A stretch of 64,000 nt of DNA from Austropuccinia psidii (taxonomy: Eukaryota > Basidiomycota > Pucciniomycetes > Pucciniales > Sphaerophragmiaceae), in the NCBI GenBank assembly GCA_023105745.1, contig JALGQZ010000013.1:6188105-6252104 (forward strand). The letters are read 5' to 3'. A program made the position numbers and the translations under genes. Positions 48,601 to 62,392 of the stretch are shown here, one piece after another. The notes below the pieces were generated by a model. That model was not told the DNA's origin. It saw only the letters and a list, made by a program, of their open reading frames with translations, and did not search any database. Each line of letters opens with the position of its first letter. Position 1 is the first letter of the stretch.

Positions 48601-50256
48601 CCAAAGGAAAAGTGATATTTTTTCCACAATTATGATAATTTGGAATTAAAAATTTATCTTAAAAGAATCAGATCATTCATTTGAAATTCAATAGGAATAT
48701 AAAAAGGTGGTCTTGTGTGATGGAGATTAAAAACAAAAGTCAAAATGAGAATGGATTCAAATAATTTCTTAATTGGGATGTCTCTTTTACCATCTTATAC
48801 AATTCTTGGCTCAATTTGGTGATCAGTTGAATAGCTTTAATGAATAAGATTATATATTTTAATTAATAAAATCTTTTAAGGTAATTATATGAATTCAAAG
48901 TAAATGTGTATGGAAATTCAAGTCCAGTAACATTGAATTAGTATCATAATCAAGTATGATAGCTTATAATATATCCTAATTACTTTAAGAATGTAAAACA
49001 AATACACTTTAAAAGCTTCCTAAATCTATTTATATATAATTAATAACAATTATAAATGTTTTTATCAGTTAAATACAGTAAAATTGGATTGGGCTCAAAA
49101 CATATTATTATGAATTACAGTATTGTTTTACAATATTAATTATATAGAATGAATATATTATTAACAATATTAAATTTCTTCATTTAAGTTATACAAAACT
49201 TAATTATCAAGCCTTTTGTATCCTTGGCAGTATGGTAATCTTGACCATAAGCCTTTTTTCTGAGAGCTTTAAATTCCAAAATTTGGGACCATTTTCCTAC
49301 ATGGAAGAGTTTCTTATAGATTTGGAATTAGTATTCCAAATTGGTAATTCATTTATTATTAATCATTTTTATTTTTTTAATGAGTTATATTATGTAAAAT
49401 TGATCATTTATTGCACAAAATCTTTATGAAACCAGGTGTTTTTGAAAAATAAATCTCCAGATTGAGTCCAGGAAAGATAATAAAATTAACTAAGGTTTTT
49501 ATTGGAGTGAAAACTATTTTGGGATTCATTTTCATCATTGAGTTTTTTACTGGAACTATCACTTTATTTAACAAATGGATTTCTTTAGCTCTCCCAGACG
49601 AAAAAGCTTATTTTATTAATAAAATATCAAAAACTAAATGGAAAATAAATATTAAAAGTCACTGTACTATTTGTATTTTCTATATTATCATATTTTTCCA
49701 ATTAAATACTTCCATATTATCCACAAGCTCTGGAAAAGTTCCCTTTTAAGCTCAGCCTTTTCTATTAAATAAGATATATTTAAAGTAACATAAAATGATC
49801 CATTAAAGTTTGGAAGAACTTTATCACTACTCCAACTAAGCTTCAGATGTTTGAAGGATTTTTCATTGAACTCCAATTGCATGATTTGAAACCCATTTTT
49901 TTTACTTTAAGACATTACTTCCATAGAATTTAAACCACTGATAGAAGAAAAGAAATCAAAATAATACTTTCACTTTAGCATATTAATGATGTACACCTAA
50001 TAATATTGGGTTAAATTTTCATATGGGTGATTTAGAAAATTTATTATTTTGTATTTCTTTTGGTACAGGGAATCTTAAATTAAAATGTAAAAGTGGATGA
50101 ATAAATTGAAAAAAATGATGCAGTATTAGAAAAACAATTAAATAATAATTATGAAATGGGAAAAGTTGAACAAAGTTAGGGATTAAACTTAAATCTTTCC
50201 TTTTTGGGAAGCCCATCATTTTGAAAAACTTTAAGGTAATTGAGCTAACTAAACAT
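45626..50256. other. AT-rich stretch, no gene recognised
   Basis: The first 200 bases, including a GC-richer patch at 45720-45830 with CCCCATCCCCTGGGG, may be the 3' flank or end of the hAT element. The rest is AT-rich with short low-complexity frames. I see no transposase, LTR or gene signature. Confidence 0.5.
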
Positions 50257-50261
50257 GGTCT

Positions 50262-51893
50262 TGTCACAACCACAAATAATCACCCCCCCCCCAATGGGTG
50301 TTGTGGCAATTCTAGCCTGAACCCAGTTTATGGTTGATTGGCCATACAATATGTTTATGGCCAATTGTACCCTCTTGGTGCTCTATGGCCTCTTGTCCAT
50401 ATGACCCCTCCACTAGCCATTAATAGTCCCAAATCTCATTTATGGCCTCAGGCCATATCCTGCCCTCATTGGCCTTATTGGCCAATTCTCCACCTCACCA
50501 GCCCCTACGCCATTATCCTTGTCTTTGGGCCTGGGGGGTCTTTTCAGTGTTCCAGGGGCCTATGGACCCCCTAGCCACCACCAGGGCCTTTGGCCCAACC
50601 GCTTATATTATGGGGGTTTTGCCCTAAATGGCCTTTTTGGGCCATTTAGGCCCCCTACGGCCTCTACTGCCCGCAGTCTGTGGGACCATTAGGCCCCTTT
50701 TGGCCCAAATCCAAGGGGGAAGTTCATCAGCCCCTAAAGCCAGGTGGGTATCAAACCACAAGTTGGCCCACCTGAGCCAGTTTTGGCCCCAGAAATAGCC
50801 AAAACCACCTTAGGGCCGGAAATGGGCCACATTTCAGCCCATGGCCTCTGGCAACCACCAGAGGCCACCAGCTCAGCTTAAATCAAGGATTCCCCTCAGT
50901 TTCAGGGGAAGAATTTTTCCTTCATCAATGCACCCTGCACTCAAGGATCCAGGAGTGGTGCATATATGGTATAATATACCATTATGCACCATTTTTGCTC
51001 AGCAATCCAATGGTGACGTTTTCAGGACCAAATTATGTGATTCCAAATCCAGTCCCCAATTCATCACCAATTTTGAAGGAGGATCTTTCAGCTAATCAGT
51101 TTGGCAATTCCCTGGCGGCTACCAGAAGACCATTCAAGGACCCCAACCACCGGGCCCTGCAGGAGTTGGGTTATCAATTCTCATCAGGACTATTCTAAGG
51201 GAAATTCTCAGAGGTTATCAATAATTTCAATAACTGTCAAGGAATAAATTACTCAGAATTTCTTGGACAACTCAATTGGTCCATGCAGGTAGTAATCAAG
51301 CATCCTGTATGGCCTTGGCCCATTTGGGCTAATTCATATTCCACTGTGGGAATTCAGGCACACAGCTCAATTCTCAAGATGGCCAGAACTGTATTGGCCC
51401 AATGCAAACAATACAGACAGGTGACTCACCCTTCAGTATCAGCCTTTCAGCTTTTCACATATACTGGCCACCTTTCATCATCTGAGGACTTTTTCCCCAG
51501 TTAATTAATATATTGGATTTATTTTTATACTTATTTTCCTTTCTTTTATTAAAGTAAATACTGATAATCTTTAGTCAGTAATTTTCACCTTTTCTTCTTT
51601 GCCTGTCAGTGGATACTGGTGGTCATATCCTTTACTAATTCCATTGTTTTTTCTGGAAGGTTGAAAAAGTGAATTGAGGATTCATTTGGTTGGCTCTTTG
51701 GCTTTTGGCTTTCTTTATCATCTTGGCCATTGGCTTCCCTTTTTCTCTTTATCTTTGGCATACTTGTCTTCACCTTTATTCTTCCTTAAAGAAATATATT
51801 CTTCTTATTTCTTTATTCCTTTACAGCCCTCCAAGTGAGCTCTTGATTACTGAGTGCCAGGCCACTCTTGCTTCCATAAGAGCCCCTGTGACA
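50262..51893 (+). mobile_element. solo LTR related to the Gypsy-A family, with GGTCT duplication
   Basis: It runs from TGTCACAACCACAAATAATC to GAGCCCCTGTGACA, so the ends form a TGTCACA/TGTGACA inverted repeat. GGTCT stands at 50257-50261 and again at 51894-51898. The 3' half shares blocks with the Gypsy-A LTR (GGTTGGCTCTTT, ACTGAGTGCCAG, AAGAGCCCCTGTGACA). The 5' half contains a GC-rich block (about 50280-50900, many GGCC/GGGCC motifs) not present in the 750-bp Gypsy-A LTR. The intact duplication with no internal region indicates LTR-LTR recombination after insertion. Confidence 0.9.
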
Positions 51894-51898
51894 GGTCT

Positions 51899-53816
51899 CT
51901 TGATTTGGAAAATTAGGGTATTTTGATTTGGATTATGGTTTTAAATAATTCATTAAATTAATTTCTATCTTTCTGTGTTATGAGCCCCTGAATATTCACA
52001 TTAAGCTATTATTAATAATTTTGAACCCTTTTCTCCATAATTAATGTTCTATACCAAGGAGATATAACATTCCTGATTAATTTTTTATAATATCATTCCA
52101 TTATTTAAATGGACTTCAGAACTTATAGCAAATTTAATAACCCAAAATTTATATTGCTCTTCTAAATGAATGTCTTCATATATAAGGGTATGTTTTTGGT
52201 AATTCAAAAATCAAATAAATGAAGATGATCATTTATATATGTAATAATTTAAGTAGTAAATCTCAATTGGGATATAAAAATTAGTTGAAGCTATGAGATC
52301 AATATTATTAAGTTAATCCTTTCATATTTGTAAAGAGATGTTTTTTGAATCTTAAGTATAAGTTGATTAAAAGAACATATTAATTATCTTTTTCTAATCC
52401 AAAAAATAAATGACTATAGCTCTTCCTTTTAAAAGAAGGATAGTTGGACTCTGAGTCCAATTTGCCTCAGGTAGAAAAAATATTTTTCATATTCAGGACT
52501 TAATGTAAACTTTCTTCATTATAGTTATGGAAATTTATATTTTCTTACTATAATTTTCCCATTCAAATATTCAAGGTCACAGGATTTATTTATTTATTTA
52601 TTTATCAATACAACTTTTTTCTCTTAAAATAAATAAAAATGCTACAAATATATTAATAGTGGTCTCAAAAAATAATGTCAGCCTGTGACACAAAACCAGA
52701 ACACAAGCTTGAAACCTCAATACCATTAATAATGGTATTAAAACAGGATACTAATAAAATAAAAGAAGGTGTCAACTTGTTCATAATATTATATATCTAA
52801 AAGGGGAGGATCACACATTTCAGAATACATAATTCTTATCCCAGTAGGATAAATAACAACAGGTTTATTCCAGTTCAAAACCAGAACTGATCATAAACCT
52901 TTAATTTGACTTCTCATCTAATATCCAGAGGAATTTGAAAAACTCCATCAAACCTGTTCTCAATTAGTGCTAGCATCAAAATGACAGAACTTAGAGCCAA
53001 TAATAAGCCAAGTAAATGTTGAATAAAATATTCACCTCTATTAAAGCTTGTTTAGATTTAGTTTGGGATACCTCAAGTGGGGTCTTTTCAGAAATAGTAG
53101 GACAAGAGCTTTCTTATAAGACCCTTGATAGCCCTGTATCTCATCTGGAACATGGGCTATCAAGGAAACTAGCTTAATACAGGATTAATACAGAATCTTT
53201 CTTCTTATGATGGAATTTAAGACTGGTATAGCTTTGCCATAATTAATTCTAGGTATACAAAATGATTAACCATTGTGTAGAGTGCATCAAGGGCTACAAT
53301 ATGAGCCCAATTTGAGCTCTCTATCTTCAAAACTGAAATAGTTATCCAGGTTTTAAGATCATAATTCCACACTAGAAAGTATGGGATCTTACTGTGGGAC
53401 AGGTGTTCATATGACTGAATTAACAGCCAATCAATTGAATTGAATTCTGTTTATTCTGTAATTACTCATTTTCTGACCAATGGTAGTCCTACAGATGTGC
53501 TCTGTACCGTTTCTGACAGGCAAGAATCACTAAAACACACCTGTGAGCTCTATTGGTGAAAATATGCACCCTGTATTGGGTAAAAATGATAATTTGGTGT
53601 TCTAAAGGCATATTTCCACCTTATAACATTCTGTATTGAGTGTTTGGGACCCCAATCCATCCCACATTCGTGTAAATCTTCAATGTGGGGCTGGGTGTAA
53701 AGGTAAACAACCTTCCACCACCCCTGAACAAGATAAAAGGAGCCTTTTTGTCAAAGAAGGATAATCCATCATCCTTTTCTTGGAATTCTCATTCTTTAAG
53801 GTGTGGATTTGAAGCT
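51899..53816. other. unannotated stretch with a TTTA microsatellite
   Basis: About five TTTA units stand near 52583-52605. The last 400 bases (53390-53800) are less AT-rich and contain no recognisable coding or LTR signature. No gene was found. Confidence 0.5.
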
Positions 53817-55797
53817 TTTAAACATTTGAGATATGACCACATACCCAAAAAGGTAACAAGAAATATTTAAAATAATTATACATTAAAAATAATTACCTTA
53901 AAACTACAAAAATGCCATAAATTGGCATAAAACTTGGTTTAACTTAAATTCCAATGAATAAGCATGTGAAATAAATTATACCATTGGATTCCCCATGGTA
54001 AAATACACATATACCATTTTTATGGCATATCTGTAAAGTCAATATTTAACGAGTTATAAGTAATAATACCTTATAAAAAGCATAAATCCTTAATTATCTC
54101 AAATACCAATGAGGAAACATGTGAAATAAATAGTACCACTGGATGTTCCATAAATTTCCACACATAAAACAATTAATAATCTAATCTCCAAAGTAAATAC
54201 TTAAGGAGTTAAGCTGAATATATGCACTGTTTTGGTCAATGCATATATTCAAGGATTTTAGCTAATATCTTTTAAAATATGCATGATAGAGGTATTAACC
54301 AAAAAGAAAGTCATCGCGTCATTACTGCAGGAATAGAGAAATGAACTTTATTTCACAAGTTATAAACAAGGTTAAAACCTGTAAGGGATTATTGGTTAAA
54401 ATCAATAGAGCTGTTGACCACTTTGTTGTGAAAGTGGTCCAAACTTAAAAAAGGAGACAGTTGGATTCTACTAGTTCATTTGTGAATAATTATGTATTTT
54501 TTATTATAATATTCAAGGCATAACCCCTTGAAATCATGGTTTGAAGTTTAAAATATTAAATCTCAACAGAAAAGATGAGTTACAGGAAAAATCATCAAAA
54601 ATAGAGTTTTGATGATGTAATGAAATTCTCTTGGAAGAAAAATGAGGGTATGCCAAGCTATTAGAATTCACTCTCCTAATTTCCTTAGCGTGTAAAAGTT
54701 AAAAGTTATTAAGGATCAAAGTTTGAGCTTAATTTGATCATTTATGATCACTCACTGTAACTTTAAATTAAGTTTAACAGTCATATGAGTGATAAATTTT
54801 CTGAATACTGTTAGTTGATGATTAAAACTAATAAAATCCATGAAATTTGGGGTTCTGCCAAGCCTTGACGTCATCAAACTTAGAGCTATAGTGATAACTC
54901 TAAATAATGGTGTAATAATGACATAAGATGGTTTGATCATGATGTAATCATCACCAAACCTTAAAATATTGATCAATTCCAGTGGATATGATCAGTGCAC
55001 GTCTACTAGAAGCCTGTTGGACTCTAGGAGGGAGGTATTTACTATAAATAGAGCTCTTTTTACTCTGTTTTCCCCTCAGATGCTTACAAAACATTAGATC
55101 ATTAAATCAAAAGGTAATTTCTTTATTCTTTATATATAAAACTTTTATATTATTAAAGACCAAGGATAATCTTATAATAATCTTCATTTTTGACGTGATT
55201 ATTGCAATTATTCAATTGTTTTGTTTAAATTTCTCTTGAAAACCTCAATTCCACGTAAAACCAAGAAAAGTTGTAATTTCTCTTAAAATTTATTGTAACT
55301 ACAATTTAAATAAGTTGTATTTACATTTGTAGGCGTAAATTTATTCAAAATTATTCTATTAAGCATTAAAAGTTGGTTATTTCTCTTATTATAATAATTT
55401 TTCTCTATTATTACTTTTTAATAATTCTAGAATTAATATAAATAGTATTTATATTAATTTATAACTTTAATATTGGTAATATTATTGTTATTAATTGTTT
55501 TTTATTAATAAAAAACAATTTTTTACGCCTTTATTATTTTTTGGTAACAATAATAAAGTGCTTTTAAATATATTAATTATCCTATATTAATATATTTATT
55601 TTATATATATTATTTTTTATAATATAAATTATATTCTTATATTTATTTAATAATATAATTATTTTATGCCATAATTATAATAATTCTTTATTATTATAAT
55701 TATTTTTATCTTAATTATTTCATTTATAAGGACATTCATAGTACAATAAGTGAAATATTAGTAATTTTTACTTATTGTTTCATAGTCAAACCTTACA
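53817..55797 (+). repeat. 5' LTR of Gypsy-C
   Basis: It ends CATAGTCAAACCTTACA before the primer-binding site. The start is eroded: TTTAAACATTTGAGATATG stands where the 3' LTR has TGTGAACCTTTGAGATATG, so the first base is placed by alignment. The inner blocks match the Gypsy-B LTR on the opposite strand. Confidence 0.88.
55043..55050 (+). promoter_or_regulatory. TATA box of the Gypsy-C 5' LTR
   Basis: TATAAATA in the context TATTTAC-TATAAATA-GAGCTC, identical to the block in Gypsy-B and in the 3' LTR of this element (63622-63629). Confidence 0.55.
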
Positions 55798-55812
55798 TTT
55801 GGGGGCCTGGCC
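55798..55812 (+). other. primer-binding site of Gypsy-C
   Basis: TTTGGGGGCCTGGCC directly after CCTTACA; the same 15 bases follow the 5' LTR of Gypsy-B. Confidence 0.6.
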
Positions 55813-56283
55813 ATGATTTTTACTCTAAAAGACCTTTAAAAAGATTTTAATTGGGCTTATCCAATAATAAATTAGAATTATAATCATAAAATTATATAAT
55901 AATAATATATTTATTGATTTTAAAAGCTATTGAGGCATTTGGAAAGCAATTGTACTGTCTTACACGTGGTTTTTCACATCCTTAGACTTTCAAAGACTTT
56001 CTTTGAGTGACTCTAGTGATTAAAAAAGATATTTTTCAAATTAAAAATAATTTTATAAAAGAATAATATTCATTTTTATTGTATTCTTTGAAAATAAAAA
56101 CATAAAAAATATTAAAAAATATCAAAAACCAATGAAAAAGTTATTTTATTCATTTCAATTTCATTTCTTTAATTATTTTCACTTTTCAAAAGATATAAAA
56201 GCAATTTTTATGTGGAAAATTGCCATATCTTACCAAAAATAACACTTTTATATAAAAGACTTATATTTATTTGTCTTTTTTAG

Positions 56284-56673
56284 TGTTTGAAGACAATTCA
56301 ACAGAGGACAGCCAAACCACTGTTGAAAGATTGGTGGAAGAAGCTTGCCAAAGTTCTCCAACACCAATAATCACTAAGAAAAAGAAAGCCAAGAAATTGG
56401 ACTTTCCAGGACCCACTATTCAGGGCTCTGAAGGTGAGTACCTCATTTATAAATTTCCATAAGAATTCCTGTTCTGAAATCTTCTTATTTCCTATTTTTC
56501 TTAAAATATGACTACCAGAAGAGGCTCCCAATACTCCATCCAATAAGATGAAGCTGGACTCAGAGGTAGAATTGATTCCTCAAAAGGGAAAAGGAAGGGC
56601 AATATCCCCAGTGGAACAGAATCCACACAAGGAAGTGCCTTATCCCAAAGGCAAGTCCCAGAAATTCCCATGA
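56284..56673 (+). CDS. possible spliced leader ORF (Gypsy-C copy)
   Basis: Exon 56284-56433 (150 nt) follows CTTTTTAG and is followed by AAG|GTGAGT. An acceptor ACTACCAG at 56511-56518 restores an open frame to TGA at 56671-56673. The protein resembles that predicted from Gypsy-B in both exons (VFEDNSTEDSQTTVERLVEE; LIPQKGKGRAISPVEQNPHK). In this otherwise much-damaged copy the ORF has no stop, which is weak support for its being real or recently maintained. Confidence 0.35.
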
Positions 56674-59600
56674 TATCTGAACCAGAATTGGAACTAAGTA
56701 TGAGTGACTCAAACAGGTCCAAATCACATTCAGAGGGCTCAAATAGACATTTACATTAGCCAGTACAAACAGTACTACACAGTGTACAAAGACAAGGATT
56801 GGGAAATGTTGCCCCAAATACACCAAGGAGTGATGAACTCCTGGCACATCCTGAAAAAGTTCCTCAAAGAGGAGGAAGTAGTGAGATACTCCAATGGATG
56901 GAATCCACTATCATCCAAACCTCAAATCAAAAAGATCAAGGAGTATCATTCCAAAAAGAAGGAGGCAACCAAGGAAGAAGCCCCAGTAGCTTCTACCAGC
57001 AAGCCCCAAGCCAACCCACTTCCCCAAGAAGGGAAGAAGAACAAGAAAAAGAATTGTAGAAAACCATATTCCCCAAGCTACAGGATCCCCAAAATCCAAA
57101 AAAGCTGCCATGAACAATGTCTTCAACATGGCCAGAGCTTTGATGGAATTCAAAGACAAAGAGGAGCAAAGAATGAGACAACCAAATTTCCCAAAGAAAT
57201 AACCTTGTCACCTGATGTTGTAAATACTTTAACAGATCTTAAAAATAGTATTTTACTTCTTAAATACATTACAAATAGTTTATTATCTTTCCAAGAAATA
57301 AATAATAGCTTATCATCTTTAACAAAACTTGTTGTACAAAGTAAAAAAGAAATTGATAACATAAAATTTATGATTGAAAATAATAAACCAAAAGTATTAA
57401 TTGATAATATTCAGAAATTAATACAAGGACAACAATAGTTGTACAAATACATAAGTGATATCAAAGAAAAAACTTTGACAATCAATTATGACGTGAGTAT
57501 TGATAATCTTACAGAAAAATTAAACAAATTAAGCATTTCTGTAGAAAAATTTGAAGAAAAGACTTCATCACACCAAAAATTACTTTTGGACCATGTGGAA
57601 AAGAGTGATGAAGCAAGAATGCATCTGCAAGATGACATTCAAAGTGAAATAAGGCTTATTACTGAAAAAATGGATAAAATTAATGAGGCTAACTCAAATA
57701 TGCCAAGGTTATCAACACCATTTTCCCACATAAGAAGTCCTGTTAAACCAAAAGAGGAATTAACAAATCCATTCATAACAGACTTGAGTCACCAAGACAA
57801 TAACCAAGTCTTAATGAAGGAAGCACATCAATTAAAAGAATGGCCAACATTCACAGGAGAAGGTGAATATGACCACATGTCATTTAGCAAAGCAATTGAC
57901 ATGCTACAAGAAGATTATGCCATACCAGATGAATTAATCACTGCAATATTACATTCATTGTTTGAAAAATCTGAAAAAAGATGGTATTATGGCATAAGGC
58001 AAACAAATGGCAAAAATACCTGGTCTTGGTGGAAACAAGAAATAATCACCAAGTGGGCTAATGATGCCTGGAGGTACAAGATAGAAAATTCATTTGAAAA
58101 TTCTTTCTTTGACCCAGAAAAAGACAAACCTTTAACTTGGTTCTTAAAAAAAGTTGAAAGACTCAATGCATTGTACCCAGAAATGTCACAAAAAATGGTG
58201 CACATGAAAATACTTAAGAAATGTGGAGGAGAGCTAGAACATGCCTTAAGAAGCAGGTGTATAGAACCATGCTCCACAGAAGAGTATATTAATGCACTAG
58301 AAGACATAGTGACAAGAACAAAAATTGGCAGAACTTGGAAGTAATTGGACATTAAAACCCCAAATGGACCATTTATCAAAAAAGATAAATTAAAAGAAGC
58401 TTTCAATCCCAATACATCCAACAATAATGAGCAAAGAAAATGCCATAAATATGGAGGTATTGGACACTTATCCAATAATTGCCTCAAAAAGGCAAAGATT
58501 AATGAAATTGTGGAAACAGAAAACCACAATGACAAAGAGGAGGAATCTTACTCTGAAAAAGAAACATAAGAGTCAGAAAGTTCTGAAAGTGATTGAATTA
58601 ATATAATTAATGCACAAATTAATAATATTGATATAATTTATGAAGTACTGAATGTTAACTCAAACTTACCACAAGTTGGGACATCTGACACAAACCTGAC
58701 AAATATACAAGATGCCAAAATGTACAGAACCAAACCTGCAAAAGGAATGGGATATACAGCTGGAAAATGAAGTATAAGTATTGTTATGGTTGATAACCAA
58801 GAAGAAAAAGTGAATTTGGATACAGGAGCATATTTCACCTGTGTTGGTAAAAGTTATTTAAAAACCATTGTCCAGACTGGCAAGAAAAACCTATGCCAAT
58901 ACAAGGTGTCAAATCTAGTAGTGCAAGTGAGAGCATGAAGCCCGTTGGAATGATTGATTTAACACTAATTTTTCCTCACCCCTCACAATGTGTCAGAATT
59001 AAAGTAGAGTTTGTAGTAATGGACAACTGTACTAGTAATCACTTCATACTTGGAAATGACTACTTATCAATTTATGGTATAGACATATCTAACCAAAAAG
59101 ACAGATATTTCACCATAGGAGATAACAAAAGACAAAAGTTTGGCTTCTTAAATAACAAGAAACAAATCACAGTTATTAAGAATGAAGAGAAAAGTCCATA
59201 AAAGGACCTTTTTATCTCTGAACAACTTAAAGAGGCAGAATTCAATCAAGAATTAACAGAAAAAATGAAAGAAAAATTGATTGACCTCTTATTTAAGTAC
59301 AAATATGCCTTTGTAACTGTCAAAGAGCCACTAGGTGCCATAATTGGGCATGAAGTGGATATTATTCTTAATGTGGAACAGCCTTACCCACCTTTACTAA
59401 GGAGACCTGCTTACCCAGCTAGTCCAAGGGCTAGAGAAGCCTTGGATCTACACACTAAGGAATTAATGGACCTTGGAGTATTAAGAAAGGTAGGACATAA
59501 TGAACAGGTAGAAGTCACTACACCTGTCATTATAACTTGGCATAATGGAAAATCAAGGATGGTAGGAGACTTCAGAGCCCTGAACACCTATACCATTCCA

Positions 59601-62268
59601 GACAGATATCCAATACCCAGAAGGAATGAGACATTGACACAATTGTCACAAGCTAAGTTTATTACAGCCATGGATACCTTAAATGGTGTTCATCAAAATT
59701 TCTTAACAGACAATGCCAAGAAACTACTTAGGATAATGGTCCACTGTGGGATTTTTGAATACTTAAGAATGCCATTTGGCATAAAAAATGCACCTTTTCA
59801 TTATCAAAGGATGATGAACACCATATTTCCTGAAGAATTATCAGAGAGATGGTTAATCATCTATATTGATGATATCATAGTTTTCTCAGAGACTTGGTAA
59901 AATCACCTTACAAGACTAGAAAGGGTACTACAAAAAATAGTGCAAGTGAATATGAAAATTCCCTTGAAAAAGTGTCATTTTGCATATAGTGAACTAAAAG
60001 CACTAGGACATGTTGTATCTGGACTTATTCTAGGCATATAAAAGAATAAAGTAGCAGCAGTACTACTTAAGCCAATGCCTCAAACCAAAAAAGAAATGCA
60101 ATCATTTCTAGGATTTGCTGGTTACTATAGACAGCATATAAAGGACTTTGCAAAAATTGCTAAATCCTTGTATAAGCTATGTGACCAACAAGGCATATGA
60201 AAAATTGAAAAATTCCTTAACAAATGCCCCATTTCTTCTAATGCCAGATTGGAAACTACCCTTCAAACTTTACATTTATGCTTCTGGAGAGGGACTAGGT
60301 GCTGCACTACAACAGACACAAATTATCAATGATAAACCAGTGGAAGGACCAATTTGTTTTATTTCAAGACAAATGAAGCCAACAGAAGGAAGATATGGAG
60401 CAAGCCAAATGGAATGCCTCTGCTTAGTGTGGGCTTTAGAAAAATTACATTATTACTTGGATGGAACAGTATTTGATGTGATTACAGACTGCAATGCTGT
60501 AAAATCTCTATTAAATATGAAAACTCCAAATAGACATATGCTGAGATGGCAAATTGCTATCCAAGAATACAGAGGAAATATGACTCTTGTTCATAAATCT
60601 GGCAATATTCATAAAAATGCAGATGGTATTAGCATATGGGCTCTATCAAATACCCCTGACAACCCAGCATGGGTACCACAGGAAGAGCACCACATAGAAG
60701 GAATATGTGTTACAGACATTGGCACAGAATTCTTTAACCAAGTTAAAGAAAGCTATAAGATAGACAATAATTTCCATATCTTAAGCCAACTTCTAATGAA
60801 ATACTGCAAAGACCCATCACTTTCATCAAAATTAGATGAAACATGGAAAAAGGCATATGATGAAGGAAGATTCCACCTCCTTGATGGAATCCTTTACCAT
60901 AGAGCAAAACACACATGTGTTATGGCCTTAAAAGATAGAACCCTGATAAACACTATTTTACATGAGTGTCATGATAGTGTTTCAGCTGGACATCTTTCAG
61001 AAGACAGAACACTAGAAAGAGTGAAAACCTGCTCTTGGTGGCCAAATTGGAAGAAAGATGTTGCAGAATACTTCCAAACCTGTGACAGATGTCAAAAAGC
61101 TAACAGAGCCACAGGAAAGAAATTTGGAATGATGATCCAAATCCAAGAACCAAAATCCCCTTGGGAAATAGTTCATATGGATTGGGTAACAGCATTACCT
61201 CCAGGAGGAGACAGAAGCTATAATACATGCCTGGTATTAGTTGACAGGTATAGCAAGACTCCCATGTTCCTACCATGTCACAAAGATGACACAGCTATGG
61301 ACACAGCCATAATGATATGGAATAAAGTCATTAGCCATACAGGCTTATTCCAGAATATTATAAGTGACAGAGACCCAAAATTCACTTCAGCATTATGGAC
61401 AAATCTCCATAACTTGTTTGGGACAAAATTATCATTCTCAACAGCTTACCATCCTCAAACTGATGGTTTAGCAGAAAGAATGATACAAAACTTGGAGGAA
61501 ATGATCAGAGAATTCTGTGCTTATGGACTAGAATTCAAAGATTCTGATGGTTTTACCCATGATTGGTGTACACTGATACCAGCTCTTGAACTGGCATATA
61601 AAACATCAATCCATTCTTCTACTGGAAAAACAACAGCAATGCTAGAAAAAGGTTGGAATCCACGACTTCCTTATGATACCCTCAAAAAGGACTTAGTGGA
61701 TATACATCCAACAGCAAACAGCTTTAAGATAATTCTTGACAAACCAAGACACCATGCAAACAGATGTATGCAAGATTCTTTCAAATATGCAAAAGAAAGA
61801 TGGGATAGAAGTCATAAACCACCTGACTTCAAAATAGGAGACTTGGTCCTAGTATCAACCCTTAATTTCAATAACATAAAAGGTCCAAAGAAATTGAAAT
61901 ATTCCTTTGCAGGACCATTTATGATAAAAGCACTTCATGGACCCAATTCTATGCAATTGGAACTCACAGGTGAAGTAATGAACAAACACCCAACTTTCCC
62001 TGTAATTCTGATAAAACCTTACAGCTCAAGTGACAAGGAGCTATTTCCACTAAGAAATAAACCCCCACTTGAAATTCCCCCCTTGGAAGAAGGAGAAGAA
62101 AAGAAAATTGTAAAAGTCCTTAAAGAAAGAAGGACAAGAAACAAAAAAGAAAGAGAATACCTTGTAAGGTATAGAAATTCAACTCAAGAAGATGAATGGC
62201 TACTTGATAAAGATATAACAAATTCTGATAAACTACTAAGAAGGTTCAGACATGAAAGAAAACCTTAA
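56508..62268 (+). pseudogene. gag-pol: Gypsy-C gag-pol, many stop codons
   Basis: The gag ATG at 56508 is followed by a stop after 12 codons (56544), then TAG at 56757-56759 and others at about 57057, 57436, 58342, 58567, 58594 and 58768. The knuckle reads CHKYGGIGHLSNNC: the second Cys is Tyr. Protease LDTGAY is near 58819. RT runs from about 59265 and keeps a YIDD centre at 59862-59873; a stop follows at 59898. About 32 bp are missing near 60190, between RT and RNase H. From 60148 to 62268 a clean 706-codon frame holds RNase H, integrase ([34 protein letters not shown]) and the chromodomain-like tail. The copy is dead, but it is useful for deciding which changes in Gypsy-B are lesions. Confidence 0.9.
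56755..57202 (+). pseudogene. ORF overlapping gag, Gypsy-C copy (start codon lost)
   Basis: ATT replaces the ATG seen in Gypsy-B, then [18 protein letters not shown] and [15 protein letters not shown] continue in the same frame, through KEEAPVASTSKPQANPLPQE, which keeps the 23 bp deleted from Gypsy-B. A one-base insertion near 57099-57104 breaks the frame. Beyond it the original frame goes on with [16 protein letters not shown] to FPKK and TAA at 57200-57202. Confidence 0.4.
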
Positions 62269-62392
62269 AAATAGAAAAGTTGAGCATTATTGAGCTTCAA
62301 GACTAAAAAAGTCTATTGAAGAGGTAGGACAGTGGACGATACCCTAATTACACATATCAGATTGTGGTAAAATCTTTTTTTGTGGTAGGGAA
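62269..62392 (+). other. Gypsy-C 3' untranslated region and polypurine tract
   Basis: TGTGGTAGGGAA at 62381-62392 abuts the 3' LTR, as in Gypsy-B. The upstream GATTGTGGTAAAATC plus T-run is the mutated form of the Gypsy-B hairpin. Confidence 0.65.

Noticed and set aside
50338..51504. Several open frames of 60-85 codons in a GC-richer stretch, possible host exons
   Set aside because: They lie entirely inside the solo LTR bounded by the GGTCT duplication, and no protein family is recognisable.
53811..53816. Target duplication of Gypsy-C
   Set aside because: The right end is outside the window and the left LTR start is eroded, so no duplication can be shown.
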